From positions 1 through 32,998 of the forward strand of contig JAGANX010000057.1 of NCBI GenBank assembly GCA_017623975.1: 32,998 nt of DNA, read 5' to 3'. The position numbers and the translations under genes were made by a program. The number at the start of each line of letters is the position of its first letter. The first letter of the stretch is position 1. This document shows, piece by piece, positions 9,183 to 17,776 of this stretch. Under the pieces are notes generated by a model that saw only the letters and a list, made by a program, of their open reading frames with translations, did not search any database and was not told the DNA's origin. This DNA comes from Clostridia bacterium. Lineage in GTDB: Bacteria > Bacillota > Clostridia > Oscillospirales > CAG-272.

Positions 9183-9211
9183 TTGACAAAAATTAAGATG
9201 TGTTGTATAAT
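9183..9211 (+). promoter_or_regulatory. Consensus promoter of histidine operon
   Basis: TTGACA (9183-9188), 17-base spacer, TATAAT (9206-9211): a perfect sigma-A consensus. The predicted leader to the yerC ATG is only about 35 bases, too short for a T-box or riboswitch. Confidence 0.92.
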
Positions 9212-9253
9212 TTAGCATATTAACACTTTACTACACTAAAACGAGGTAAAAGG

Positions 9254-9547
9254 ATGAACAAGTTACATACAAAAGAAGTTGATACTTTATTCGAGGCAAT
9301 TCTTTCCTTAAACACTATCGAGGAGTGCTATAAGTTTTTTGAAGATGCTTGCACTATTAAAGAGGTTTTGGAAATTGCACAAAGATTAAAAGCTGCTAAA
9401 ATGCTTACAGACGGAGTTAACTATGCCGTAATCAGCAAGGAAACAGGAATGAGCACAGCTACTATCAGCCGTGTTAATAGGTGCCTTGAATATGGCGGCG
9501 GCGGTTACGCAATGATACTTGAAAGATTGGCAAAGAAAGAGCAATAA
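9254..9547 (+). CDS. YerC/YecD family TrpR-like regulator
   Basis: A 97-aa DNA-binding protein of the TrpR-like YerC/YecD family. The N-terminal helical part (TLFEAILSLNTIEECYKFFEDACTIKE) and the helix-turn-helix region (YAVISKETGMSTATISRVNRCLEYGGGGY) are clear. It has no enzymatic motif. It is the first gene of the his operon, 12 bases before hisZ. With the palindrome at 9168-9182 touching the promoter, it is the natural candidate for a histidine-responsive autoregulator of this operon. Histidine sensing is inferred by analogy with TrpR and from position, not seen in the sequence. GAGG lies about 7 bases before the ATG. Confidence 0.9.
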   Translation: MNKLHTKEVDTLFEAILSLNTIEECYKFFEDACTIKEVLEIAQRLKAAKMLTDGVNYAVISKETGMSTATISRVNRCLEYGGGGYAMILERLAKKEQ

Positions 9548-9559
9548 GAGGGATTTTAA

Positions 9560-10666
9560 GTGATAAACGAAAGATATTTAAAGAACGAAGAAAGGGTTAT
9601 ATACACTCTTCGTTCTCTTTATGATAGCTACGGTTACTTGCCTTTTACAATGAGCAAGTTTGAGGAATATGAGCTATATGTAAAGAATAAGGATTTTTTG
9701 GTTAGCGACGGTGTAATTACCTTCACTGACACAAACGGTAAGCTTTTGGCATTAAAGCCGGACGTAACGCTGTCTATTATAAAGAACGGACAGGACGAAA
9801 AGGGCGTTAAGCAAAAGGTCTATTACAGTGAAAATGTGTATAGGATTTCCGGCAGCACAAGACAGTTTAAGGAAATTATGCAAACGGGACTTGAATGTAT
9901 CGGCGACATTGATTTGTACGATGTTTTCGAGGTTGTGACCCTTGCATGCGCCAGCCTTGAAGCGATTTCAGAGAATTACGTAGTAGAAATTTCTCACCTT
10001 GGTGTTTTAAGTTCCTTGCTTGATTGTGCTTCTTCAAATGATGAATTTAAAAATGCTGTTATGGAGTGCATTAAGCAAAAGAATGCCCACGAAATCAAAA
10101 AGCTATGTAAGGAGTATGGTATAAAAGAGGATAAAGCCAATCTTCTTTGCAGCTTTGTTGGAATTTACGGTAAGGCAGACAGCGTTCTTAAAAAGCTTGA
10201 CGAGCTAAATGTAAGTGATGATTTTGCTTCTTCTGTAAACGAGCTTAAAGCTATCGTTGCGTTGCTCGACAGCACAAAATATAAGGATAAAATACAGCTT
10301 GATTTTTCAATTGTAAATGACATGAACTATTATAACGGTATCGTGTTTAACGGCTTTATAGAGGGCGTTTGTGAAACTGTTCTTTTTGGTGGAAAATACG
10401 ATGGCTTGCTTGATAAGTTGGGCAGACAATCAAAGGGCATTGGCTTTGCTATATATATTGACCTGCTTGAAGAAATGGGCGGGCAATCACGTTCTTACGA
10501 TGTTGATGTACTTGTGCTTTACGATAAAACGGATGCAAAAACTTTAAGCGAGGTAGTAGCATCCTATATTTCCAAGGGTCAAAGCGTGACAACACAAAAG
10601 GAAATACCCGAAAGAATTAGATATAAAGAGCTTGTTGATTTAAGAGGAGGGAAGATAAATGATTAA
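9560..10666 (+). CDS. hisZ: ATP phosphoribosyltransferase regulatory subunit
   Basis: HisZ is a paralogue of histidyl-tRNA synthetase that lacks aminoacylation and instead activates and regulates short-form HisG. At 368 aa it covers the class II synthetase-like core; motif-2-like YYSENVYRISGSTRQFKEIMQTGLECIG is visible, as is the FDFSIVNDMNYYNGIVFNGF-like region (LDFSIVNDMNYYNG here). The C-terminus (SYDVDVLVLYDKTD...) is shortened compared with true HisS, which also argues for HisZ, as does the directly following short hisG. It starts with GTG at 9560, with AGAGGGA just upstream. It overlaps hisG by 8 bases. Confidence 0.92.
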   Translation: MINERYLKNEERVIYTLRSLYDSYGYLPFTMSKFEEYELYVKNKDFLVSDGVITFTDTNGKLLALKPDVTLSIIKNGQDEKGVKQKVYYSENVYRISGSTRQFKEIMQTGLECIGDIDLYDVFEVVTLACASLEAISENYVVEISHLGVLSSLLDCASSNDEFKNAVMECIKQKNAHEIKKLCKEYGIKEDKANLLCSFVGIYGKADSVLKKLDELNVSDDFASSVNELKAIVALLDSTKYKDKIQLDFSIVNDMNYYNGIVFNGFIEGVCETVLFGGKYDGLLDKLGRQSKGIGFAIYIDLLEEMGGQSRSYDVDVLVLYDKTDAKTLSEVVASYISKGQSVTTQKEIPERIRYKELVDLRGGKIND

Positions 10667-11288
10667 TGTAGCCCTTCCAAAAGGACGCCTCGGTGAAAAG
10701 GTTTATCAAATGTTTGCAAAGGCAGGCTTTGAGTGTCCGTCTATTCTTGAAAATAACAGAAAATTGATATTTGAAAACAAAGAAAAGAATGTAAGATATT
10801 TTTGGGTTAAACCGTCAGACGTTTCGATTTATGTTGAACGTGGTGCTGCGGACATAGGTGTTTGCGGCAAGGATATTTTGTTGGAATACGAGCCTGATAT
10901 ATACGAAATTCTTGATCTTAATATGGGTAAGTGCCGTATGGCAGTTGCTGCAAAAAAAGACTTTTATGATGATACAAACAAGACATTGAAGGTTGCAACT
11001 AAATTTGCAAATATTGCAAAAAAATATTATGCATCTAAATGCAGAAATATTGATATTATCAAATTGAACGGCTCAATAGAGTTAGCACCGATTTTGGAGC
11101 TTTCCGATGTTATTGTTGACATAGTTGAAACAGGTACAACATTAAGGGAGAATAACTTAGAGGTTTTTGAAGAAATCGTGCCAATTTCAGCTCGCTTGAT
11201 AGTTAATAAATCAAGCTTTAAATTCAAAACAGCGGAAATTGAAAAAATTGCAAGCAGTTTAAAAGAACAGGTAGAAGCAAATGATTAA
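10659..11288 (+). CDS. hisG: ATP phosphoribosyltransferase, short form
   Basis: Catalyses the first committed step of histidine synthesis, joining ATP and PRPP. At 209 aa it is the short form lacking the C-terminal regulatory domain, so it should need HisZ, which is encoded immediately upstream. The N-terminal ALPKGRLGEKV and the PRPP-binding motif DIVETGTTL (from residue 154) are present. The start overlaps hisZ by 8 bases with GGAGGGAAGATAA just before it, and the end overlaps hisD by 8 bases, indicating tight translational coupling. Confidence 0.97.
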   Translation: MINVALPKGRLGEKVYQMFAKAGFECPSILENNRKLIFENKEKNVRYFWVKPSDVSIYVERGAADIGVCGKDILLEYEPDIYEILDLNMGKCRMAVAAKKDFYDDTNKTLKVATKFANIAKKYYASKCRNIDIIKLNGSIELAPILELSDVIVDIVETGTTLRENNLEVFEEIVPISARLIVNKSSFKFKTAEIEKIASSLKEQVEAND

Positions 11289-12558
11289 AATTTATAAGTA
11301 CGGTGAAGTGCCAAATAGCGAGATTTTCGCCCGTGACAATATTGATAGCGGTGTTGAAGGCATAGTTGCCGATATAATTGAAAATGTAAAAGCAAATGGG
11401 GACAAGGCTCTTTTTGAATACTGTGAAAGATTTGACAAGGTTTCCCTTTCCACATTAGAGGTTAGCCAAGGTGAGATTGAGGAGGCTTTTGAAATAGCCG
11501 ACCCTGAGTTTGTAAAGATAGTGGAGGAAGCGGCAGAAAACATTCGTGCCTTTCACGAAAAGCAGGTAAGAAACAGTTTTATAATAAGTGAAAAGGATGG
11601 GGTTATTACAGGACAAAAGGTAACACCGATTGAAAAGGTTGGTCTTTATGTTCCCGGTGGTACAGCAGCATATCCTTCAACGGTGCTTATGGATAGTATT
11701 CCGGCAAAAATTGCAGGATGTCAAGAAATTGTTATGGTTACGCCCCCGTCAAAGGACGGCAAGGTAAATCCAAATATTTTGGCAGCAGCTAAAATAGCGG
11801 GTGTTACACGCATATTTAAGGTAGGCGGAGCACAAGCGATAGCGGCACTTGCATACGGTACGGAAAGTGTGCCTTGCGTTGACAAAATTGTAGGTCCCGG
11901 CAACGCTTTTGTAGCAGAAGCAAAAAAACAGGTGTTTGGCAAGGTTTCCATTGATATGATAGCGGGACCAAGTGAAATACTTGTTGTTGCAGACTCTACT
12001 TGCAACCCTGTTTACGTTGCTGCGGATTTGCTTTCACAGGCTGAGCACGATAAAATGGCATCAGCGGTTTTGGTAACAGATACTACTGAGTTTGCAAAGG
12101 CAGTAAGCGATGAGCTTGAAAGACAAATCCCTATGCTTCCAAGGGCTGAAATTGCGAGATATTCTATTGATAACAACGGAAAAATTATAGTTGCGGAAAA
12201 CAATTTGATGCTTGCAATTGATATAGCAAATGAGATAGCACCTGAACATTTGGAAATTTGCGTTGATAATCCGTTTGATTACCTTGACAAAATTAAACAT
12301 GCCGGCTCGATATTTATGGGCAAATACTGTCCTGAGGCTTTGGGTGACTATTTTGCCGGTCCTAACCACACGCTACCTACAAGCGGCAGTGCAAGGTTTT
12401 CATCCCCGTTGTCTGTTGATGATTTTGTAAAGAAGTCACAGTTCACATACTTTACCAAGGATGCACTTTCCAAGGTTTATGATAAAGTGGCAATTTTTGC
12501 AGAAAAGGAGGGCTTGCACGCCCACGCAAAAAGTGCAACAATTCGTTTCGAGGAATAA
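11281..12558 (+). CDS. hisD: Histidinol dehydrogenase
   Basis: Zinc enzyme that oxidises L-histidinol to L-histidine in two NAD-dependent steps, the end of the pathway. At 425 aa it is full length. Visible motifs are GLYVPGGTAAYPSTVLM, VGPGNAFVAEAKK, the Gln253/His256 pair in SQAEHD, EHLE (His323) and GPNHTLPTSGSARFSSPLSV. No residue of these conserved stretches is missing. It is the third pathway gene although it acts last, a common order in Firmicute his operons. Confidence 0.97.
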   Translation: MIKIYKYGEVPNSEIFARDNIDSGVEGIVADIIENVKANGDKALFEYCERFDKVSLSTLEVSQGEIEEAFEIADPEFVKIVEEAAENIRAFHEKQVRNSFIISEKDGVITGQKVTPIEKVGLYVPGGTAAYPSTVLMDSIPAKIAGCQEIVMVTPPSKDGKVNPNILAAAKIAGVTRIFKVGGAQAIAALAYGTESVPCVDKIVGPGNAFVAEAKKQVFGKVSIDMIAGPSEILVVADSTCNPVYVAADLLSQAEHDKMASAVLVTDTTEFAKAVSDELERQIPMLPRAEIARYSIDNNGKIIVAENNLMLAIDIANEIAPEHLEICVDNPFDYLDKIKHAGSIFMGKYCPEALGDYFAGPNHTLPTSGSARFSSPLSVDDFVKKSQFTYFTKDALSKVYDKVAIFAEKEGLHAHAKSATIRFEE

Positions 12559-12563
12559 GTAAA

Positions 12564-13625
12564 ATGAGTAGATTTTTCAGCAATAAATATAGCACCCTTG
12601 TGCCATACACACCGGGGGAGCAGCCAAAGGATTTGAAGTATATAAAACTGAATACTAACGAGTCACCGTTTCCACCCTCAAAAAAGGTTTTGGATGCGGT
12701 TAAATGCGAGGCTGGAAGCCTTCAACTCTACTCCGACCCCGAATGTAGTGCTTTGCACGAGAAAATAGCGGAGCTATGCGGCGTTGCAAAAGGTGAAGTT
12801 CTTTCAACAAATGGTAGTGACGAGATTTTGAATTTTGCTTTTATGGCGTTTTGTGACAAGGAAAGACCTATTGTTTTTCCTGATATTACTTATGGATTTT
12901 ATCCTGTTTTTGCTGAGATAAACGGTATCCCATACGAAAAAATTCCATTGAAGGACGATTTTTCAATAGATGCCAATGACTATATAGGTATTAACAAAAA
13001 TATTGTTATTGCAAATCCAAATGCACCGACAGGCATGTATATGGGTCTTGACGATATTGAAAGAATTGTCAAGTCTAATCCAAACAATGTTGTTATAATT
13101 GATGAAGCATATATTGATTTCGGCGGTGAAAGTGCAATTCCGTTAACGAAAAAGTATGATAACTTAATAGTTACAAGAACATTTTCAAAGTCTTATTCAA
13201 TGGCAGGCGCACGCCTTGGCTTTGGCGTAGCGAATGAAAGCTTAATTAGGGATATGAACACAATTAAATATTCCACCAATCCATACAACGTAAACCGTAT
13301 GTCACAAGGGGCAGGTATTGGCGCGATTATTGATAATGTGTATTATATGAACAACTGTGCCACGATTATAAAAAATAGGCAATATACGGTTGATGCACTT
13401 ACAAGCTTAGGCTTTGAGGTGCTTCCTTCAAAGGCAAACTTTGTGTTTGCAAGGTGCCATAAAATAGGCGGCGAAGAATTGTATCTTGAATTGAAATCAA
13501 GGGGTATTCTTGTACGTCATTTTACACAAGAGCGTATTAAGAATTTTAATCGCATTACAATCGGCACTATGGAACAGATGGAAGCCTTGATAAAAGAAAT
13601 CGAAAATATTTTGGAGGGCAGATAA
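12564..13625 (+). CDS. hisC: Histidinol-phosphate aminotransferase
   Basis: PLP-dependent aminotransferase converting imidazole acetol phosphate to histidinol phosphate with glutamate. At 353 aa it is normal. Fold-type I landmarks are LNTNESPFPPS near the N-terminus, ANPNAPTG, the DEAYIDF stretch, and the PLP lysine Lys209 in TFSKSYSMAGARLGFG. Broad-specificity HisC homologues also act on aromatic amino acids, but the operon position makes histidine synthesis the main role. The stop shares one base with the hisB start (TAATG). Confidence 0.96.
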   Translation: MSRFFSNKYSTLVPYTPGEQPKDLKYIKLNTNESPFPPSKKVLDAVKCEAGSLQLYSDPECSALHEKIAELCGVAKGEVLSTNGSDEILNFAFMAFCDKERPIVFPDITYGFYPVFAEINGIPYEKIPLKDDFSIDANDYIGINKNIVIANPNAPTGMYMGLDDIERIVKSNPNNVVIIDEAYIDFGGESAIPLTKKYDNLIVTRTFSKSYSMAGARLGFGVANESLIRDMNTIKYSTNPYNVNRMSQGAGIGAIIDNVYYMNNCATIIKNRQYTVDALTSLGFEVLPSKANFVFARCHKIGGEELYLELKSRGILVRHFTQERIKNFNRITIGTMEQMEALIKEIENILEGR

Positions 13626-14212
13626 TGAGAGAGGCGAAAATTGTCAGAAAAACAAATGAAACCGACATTGATTTGTATCTTTGCTTAGACGGAACAGGCA
13701 AAGGAAATATCGACACGGGATGCGGTTTTTTAAATCATATGCTAACACTCTTTTCAAAGCATGCCCGTTTTGATTTAGATGTAAAATGCGTTGGTGATAC
13801 GGACGTTGATTATCATCACACCGCAGAGGATATTGCAATATGCTTGGGTAAGGCATTTAGCGTGGCAATAGGTGATAAAAAGGGCATACTAAGATATGCA
13901 GATATAATTTTGCCAATGGATGAAGCGCTTATTATGTGTGCCCTTGATATTTCGGGCAGAGGCGGACTGTATTTTGATCTTGATATTCCCGCTTGCAAGG
14001 TTGGCGATTTTGACACTGAGCTTTGTGAAGAATTTTTCCGTGCCTTCGTTCGTGAAAGCGGAATAACGCTTCACATAAGACAGCTAAGCGGTTCAAACTC
14101 ACACCACATTATAGAGGGTACCTTTAAGGCAGTTGCAAGAGTGCTTTCTAAGGGTGGTAGCATTGATGAAAGATTCAAGGATGAAATTCCATCTACCAAA
14201 GGGGTAATTTAA
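13625..14212 (+). CDS. hisB: Imidazoleglycerol-phosphate dehydratase
   Basis: Dehydrates imidazoleglycerol phosphate to imidazole acetol phosphate using manganese. At 195 aa it is the monofunctional enzyme; the phosphatase domain fused in E. coli HisB is absent and its role is taken by hisJ at the end of the operon. The duplicated metal-binding histidine motifs GFLNHMLTLFSKHARFDL, DYHHTAEDIAI and SNSHHIIEGTFKA are all visible. It overlaps hisC and hisH by one base each. Confidence 0.97.
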   Translation: MREAKIVRKTNETDIDLYLCLDGTGKGNIDTGCGFLNHMLTLFSKHARFDLDVKCVGDTDVDYHHTAEDIAICLGKAFSVAIGDKKGILRYADIILPMDEALIMCALDISGRGGLYFDLDIPACKVGDFDTELCEEFFRAFVRESGITLHIRQLSGSNSHHIIEGTFKAVARVLSKGGSIDERFKDEIPSTKGVI

Positions 14213-14832
14213 TGATAGCGATAGTTGACTACGGTGTTGGAAATTTATTTTCCCTAATTTCATCCTTTAAGTACATTGGTGCTGATATAATGGTATCATC
14301 AGACCCTGATGAAATTAAAAAATGCGACAAAATTATTTTGCCGGGTGTTGGTGCTTTTGAGGATGCAAGACGTAAATTAAGCGACACTGGGCTTGACAAA
14401 ATTATAATAGACGAAGCAAAAAAAGGCAAACCGATTATGGGTATATGCCTGGGCATGCAAATGCTTTTTGAGAAAAGCTACGAGTATGGGGAGCATCTCG
14501 GATTAGGTCTTTTAAAGGGAAGCATTGTTCCGATGCAAGGCGTTATTCCCAAGGAGCTTAAAATTCCGCACATTGGATATAACCCACTAATCTTCAAAAA
14601 GGAGTCTCCACTTTTTAAATACATAAAGAATGGAGATTGCGTTTATTTTGTTCACTCCTACTATGCAGCTGACTGTGATGACAGCGTTATCGCAACCGCT
14701 GAGTATGGAAGGGAATTGACTGCCGCTGTTGAATGTGGCAATATTATGGGCTGTCAATTCCACCCTGAAAAAAGCGGTGAGGTTGGACTAAATATATTAA
14801 GAGCATTTTGTGAAATGGGGGAAGAAAAATGA
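14212..14832 (+). CDS. hisH: Imidazole glycerol phosphate synthase, glutaminase subunit
   Basis: Class I glutamine amidotransferase subunit that delivers ammonia from glutamine to HisF. The catalytic triad is visible: Cys79 in GICLGMQMLF, and His184 and Glu186 in QFHPEKSG. At 206 aa it has the normal length. GVGAFEDARRKL matches the usual oxyanion and interface region. It overlaps hisA by 4 bases (ATGA), so hisH, hisA and hisF are translationally linked. Confidence 0.97.
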   Translation: MIAIVDYGVGNLFSLISSFKYIGADIMVSSDPDEIKKCDKIILPGVGAFEDARRKLSDTGLDKIIIDEAKKGKPIMGICLGMQMLFEKSYEYGEHLGLGLLKGSIVPMQGVIPKELKIPHIGYNPLIFKKESPLFKYIKNGDCVYFVHSYYAADCDDSVIATAEYGRELTAAVECGNIMGCQFHPEKSGEVGLNILRAFCEMGEEK

Positions 14833-15542
14833 AAATATTTCCTGCCATAGACTTATATGATAAGAAAGCAGTTAGGCTTTACAAGGGCGATTATGCTCAA
14901 ATGACGGTTTATTCCGAAAATCCCATTGATGTAGCCCGTGAGTTTGAGAAAGCGGGGGCGGAATATATTCATATGGTTGATTTGGAGGGGGCTAAAAGCG
15001 GCACAACTCCAAACCTTAATATTGTAAAGGATATCGCAAAAAATACAGGTCTTTTCGTCGAAATTGGCGGCGGTATTCGTTCAATGGAAACTGTAAAAAA
15101 ATATCTTGACAGTGGTGTAGGTAGGGTTATCCTTGGTACAAGTGCAGTAACTGATGAATGTTTTTTAACGGAAGCTGTAAAGACTTACGGTGAGAAAATT
15201 GCGGTCGGTGCTGATGTTAAGGATGGCTATATTGCCATTAAAGGTTGGATAGAAAAAAGTGAGTATTCACTGGAAGAATTCCTTTCTAAAATGGAAAGAA
15301 TAGGCGTAAAGACTGTAATTTGCACAGATATTTCCAAGGACGGCGCTATGAGGGGTACTAACTTGGAGCTTTATAAGAGCTTAAACGAAAAATACTCCCT
15401 TGATATAATTGCGTCAGGGGGAGTGTCCAAAATTGACGATATTGTAGCGCTGAAACAGATGGATATGTACGGTGCGATTATTGGCAAGGCTTATTATACA
15501 GGTGCTATTGATTTAAAAGAAGCAATCGAGGTGGCAAAATGA
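14829..15542 (+). CDS. hisA: ProFAR isomerase
   Basis: A (beta-alpha)8 barrel that isomerises the ProFAR aminoaldose to the ketose PRFAR. At 237 aa it is full length. The two half-barrel signatures are visible: [18 protein letters not shown] with the first catalytic Asp, and [14 protein letters not shown] with the second. Phosphate-binding loops are IGGGIRS and IASGGVS. It is not a PriA-type dual TrpF/HisA as far as context shows, since it sits in a dedicated his operon. It overlaps both neighbours by 4 bases. Confidence 0.96.
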   Translation: MKIFPAIDLYDKKAVRLYKGDYAQMTVYSENPIDVAREFEKAGAEYIHMVDLEGAKSGTTPNLNIVKDIAKNTGLFVEIGGGIRSMETVKKYLDSGVGRVILGTSAVTDECFLTEAVKTYGEKIAVGADVKDGYIAIKGWIEKSEYSLEEFLSKMERIGVKTVICTDISKDGAMRGTNLELYKSLNEKYSLDIIASGGVSKIDDIVALKQMDMYGAIIGKAYYTGAIDLKEAIEVAK

Positions 15543-16297
15543 TAACAAAGCGTATAATTCCGTGCCTTGATGTGCGTAATGGCAGAGTGGTTAAGGGTAC
15601 GAATTTTGAAGGCGTTAAGGATGTTTCCTGTCCTGTGGAGCTTGCAAAATACTATTCTGCAAACGGTGCAGATGAGCTTGTTTTTTATGATATTACCGCA
15701 TCCTTTGAGGAAAGGCGATTGTTTACTGAAATTTTAACAAAGGTTGCCGAAAATGTTTTTATTCCCTTAACCGTTGGCGGCGGCATAAACACTGTTGAAG
15801 ATTTTGACAGAGTTTTAAAGTGCGGTGCAGATAAGGTCAGTGTCAACTCAGGCGCTATAAAAAACCCACTTCTCATTCGTGAGGCAGCTATGAAATATGG
15901 CAACCAGTGTGTTGTCATTTCTGCTGACATTAAGCGTGTTGACGGTCAATTTATGGTTTTTGCCAAGGGCGGACGTGAAAACACGGGAATGGAAGCTATT
16001 TCTTGGATAAAGAAATGTGTTGAATTAGGTGCTGGTGAGGTTGTTGTAAATTCCATTGATACAGACGGAGTGAAGGGCGGCTTTGACATTGAGCTTTTGC
16101 GTCTTGTATGCGAAGCGGTTAACGTGCCCGTAATTGCCTCAGGGGGCGCAGGTAATATGCAGCATTTTGTTGACCTGTTTAATGCAATTCCAAGCATAGA
16201 TGCAGGGCTTGCTGCATCTATATTCCACTTTGGTGAGGTTAAAATTAAAGATTTAAAGGCAGAGCTTAAAAAGAATAACATAAGGGTTAGGTTATAA
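15539..16297 (+). CDS. hisF: Imidazole glycerol phosphate synthase, cyclase subunit
   Basis: The cyclase barrel that joins HisH-derived ammonia with PRFAR to give imidazole glycerol phosphate and AICAR. At 252 aa it is full length. Motifs are [19 protein letters not shown] (catalytic Asp), [34 protein letters not shown] (second catalytic Asp) and [11 protein letters not shown]. It is strongly coupled to hisA by a 4-base overlap and is followed two bases later by hisIE. Confidence 0.97.
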   Translation: MITKRIIPCLDVRNGRVVKGTNFEGVKDVSCPVELAKYYSANGADELVFYDITASFEERRLFTEILTKVAENVFIPLTVGGGINTVEDFDRVLKCGADKVSVNSGAIKNPLLIREAAMKYGNQCVVISADIKRVDGQFMVFAKGGRENTGMEAISWIKKCVELGAGEVVVNSIDTDGVKGGFDIELLRLVCEAVNVPVIASGGAGNMQHFVDLFNAIPSIDAGLAASIFHFGEVKIKDLKAELKKNNIRVRL

Positions 16298-16299
16298 TT

Positions 16300-16950
16300 A
16301 TGATAGACATTGAAAAACTTAAATTTGACGAAAACGGTTTAATACCTGCTGTTGTAGTAGATGCGTACTCTAAAAAGGTTTTGACTGTTGCATATATGAA
16401 CAGAGAAAGTCTAAAAGTATCTATGGAAAAGGGACTTACCTGTTTTTACAGCCGTTCGAGGAAGGAGCTTTGGTTAAAGGGCGAAACAAGCGGTAACTAT
16501 CAACACATAGTGTCAATCACAGCGGATTGTGATATGGATGCTTTAACAGTAGTTGTGGAAAAGGACGGACCTGCTTGCCACACAGGAACAGATACTTGCT
16601 TCACTAACGAGGTTTATCAAGCGGAGGATAGACACGAGTTTTGCATTGAGGGTCTTTATGACTTGCTTGTTGGCAGAAAAGAGAAAATGCCCGAGGGCTC
16701 CTATACTACCTACCTTTTCCAAAAAGGAATTGACAAAATTCTTAAAAAGGTTGGCGAGGAATGTACTGAGGTTATTATCGCAGGCAAAGCAGACGATAAA
16801 AAGGAAACAATATACGAAATTGCAGACCTTGCATATCACGTAATGGTTTTGATGGTTGAAATGGGTATTTCTGTTGAGGATATTCAAAAGGAGCTTGCTT
16901 CTCGCCACGTTATTGACCATAAGGTGAAACAGGAGAAAATGACAAAATGA
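16300..16950 (+). CDS. hisIE: Bifunctional PR-AMP cyclohydrolase / PR-ATP pyrophosphatase
   Basis: A fused enzyme for steps two and three of the pathway. Residues 1-110 are the HisI cyclohydrolase: [27 protein letters not shown], the metal-binding DCDMDAL, and [13 protein letters not shown]. Residues from about 124 are the HisE pyrophosphohydrolase: [32 protein letters not shown] and [14 protein letters not shown]. At 216 aa it has the usual fusion length, and both halves look intact. It overlaps hisJ by 4 bases. Confidence 0.96.
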   Translation: MIDIEKLKFDENGLIPAVVVDAYSKKVLTVAYMNRESLKVSMEKGLTCFYSRSRKELWLKGETSGNYQHIVSITADCDMDALTVVVEKDGPACHTGTDTCFTNEVYQAEDRHEFCIEGLYDLLVGRKEKMPEGSYTTYLFQKGIDKILKKVGEECTEVIIAGKADDKKETIYEIADLAYHVMVLMVEMGISVEDIQKELASRHVIDHKVKQEKMTK

Positions 16951-17738
16951 GTCTTTCAAGCTATCATACCCACTCAAAGTACAGTGACGGTAAAAATACA
17001 CTTGAAGAAATGGTGCAGTCAGCCATTGAAAAGGGATGCAAAGAAATAGGCTTTTCCGACCACGCTCCAATGATTTTTGATTGCGGTTGGAGTATGAAGC
17101 AGGAACAGGTAGAAAGCTATAAAAAAGAAGTAACCGCATTAAAGGAAAAATACAAGGACAAAATAAAAATCTATCTTGGTATTGAGCAAGACTATTTTTC
17201 CACTCCTGCCGAGGGATACGACTATATAATCGGTTCAGTTCACTTCATTTTAAAGGACGGAGAATATCTGCCTAACGATTTGAGCGCCGATGCTATGAAA
17301 GAGTTTGTTGATAGGTGCTACGGCGGCGATGTGTACGCATATTGTGAAGATTATTATAAAATGATGGCAGACATTGTTCGCGTTACAAAGTGCCAAATCG
17401 TAGGACATTTTGACATTGTTACTAAATTTAATGAAAAAATGCCTATGATTGACATAAATCATCCTCGCTACATAAATGCAATTGATTACGCATTGAAAGA
17501 ACTTTCAAAAACAAACGCAATATTTGAAGTGAATACAGGCGCTATTTCTCGCGGATATAGGACATCTTCTTATCCTGATAATAAAACCCTTGACAAAATA
17601 GCAAAAAGCGGCAAACCTTTCGTTATCACTTCCGATACACACAATGTAGAAACGGTAAACTTCAATTTTGCAGAAGAAAAGGAAAAACTTGACCAAAAAG
17701 GTTACAAGTATATAAAATCTCTTGAAGAAATCATATAA
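16947..17738 (+). CDS. hisJ: PHP-type histidinol-phosphatase
   Basis: A 263-aa PHP-domain phosphoesterase. The metal-binding PHP motifs are visible: [25 protein letters not shown], the Glu in LGIEQDY, VGHFD and the C-terminal ITSDTHN. As last gene of a his operon whose hisB lacks a phosphatase domain, it very probably dephosphorylates histidinol phosphate, as B. subtilis HisJ does. With it, all enzymes of the pathway are present in one transcript. It ends at a strong terminator shared with the convergent gene. Confidence 0.93.
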   Translation: MSLSSYHTHSKYSDGKNTLEEMVQSAIEKGCKEIGFSDHAPMIFDCGWSMKQEQVESYKKEVTALKEKYKDKIKIYLGIEQDYFSTPAEGYDYIIGSVHFILKDGEYLPNDLSADAMKEFVDRCYGGDVYAYCEDYYKMMADIVRVTKCQIVGHFDIVTKFNEKMPMIDINHPRYINAIDYALKELSKTNAIFEVNTGAISRGYRTSSYPDNKTLDKIAKSGKPFVITSDTHNVETVNFNFAEEKEKLDQKGYKYIKSLEEII

Positions 17739-17776
17739 AACACAAAAATCCGACCACAGGGTCGGATTTTTGTGTT
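17739..17776. terminator. Bidirectional terminator between his operon and LRR gene
   Basis: A perfect 17-bp stem, AACACAAAAATCCGACC (17739-17755) with its complement at 17760-17776 and a four-base ACAG loop. The T-run sits within the right arm on each strand. It starts at the hisJ stop and reaches into the stop codon of the convergent gene. Confidence 0.88.

Noticed and set aside
9212-9253. T-box or other riboswitch before the his operon
   Set aside because: The predicted leader is only about 35 bases.
16543-17139. 198-codon minus-strand open frame across hisIE/hisJ
   Set aside because: It is antisense to two recognised, well-conserved genes and shows no domain or ribosome-site support.
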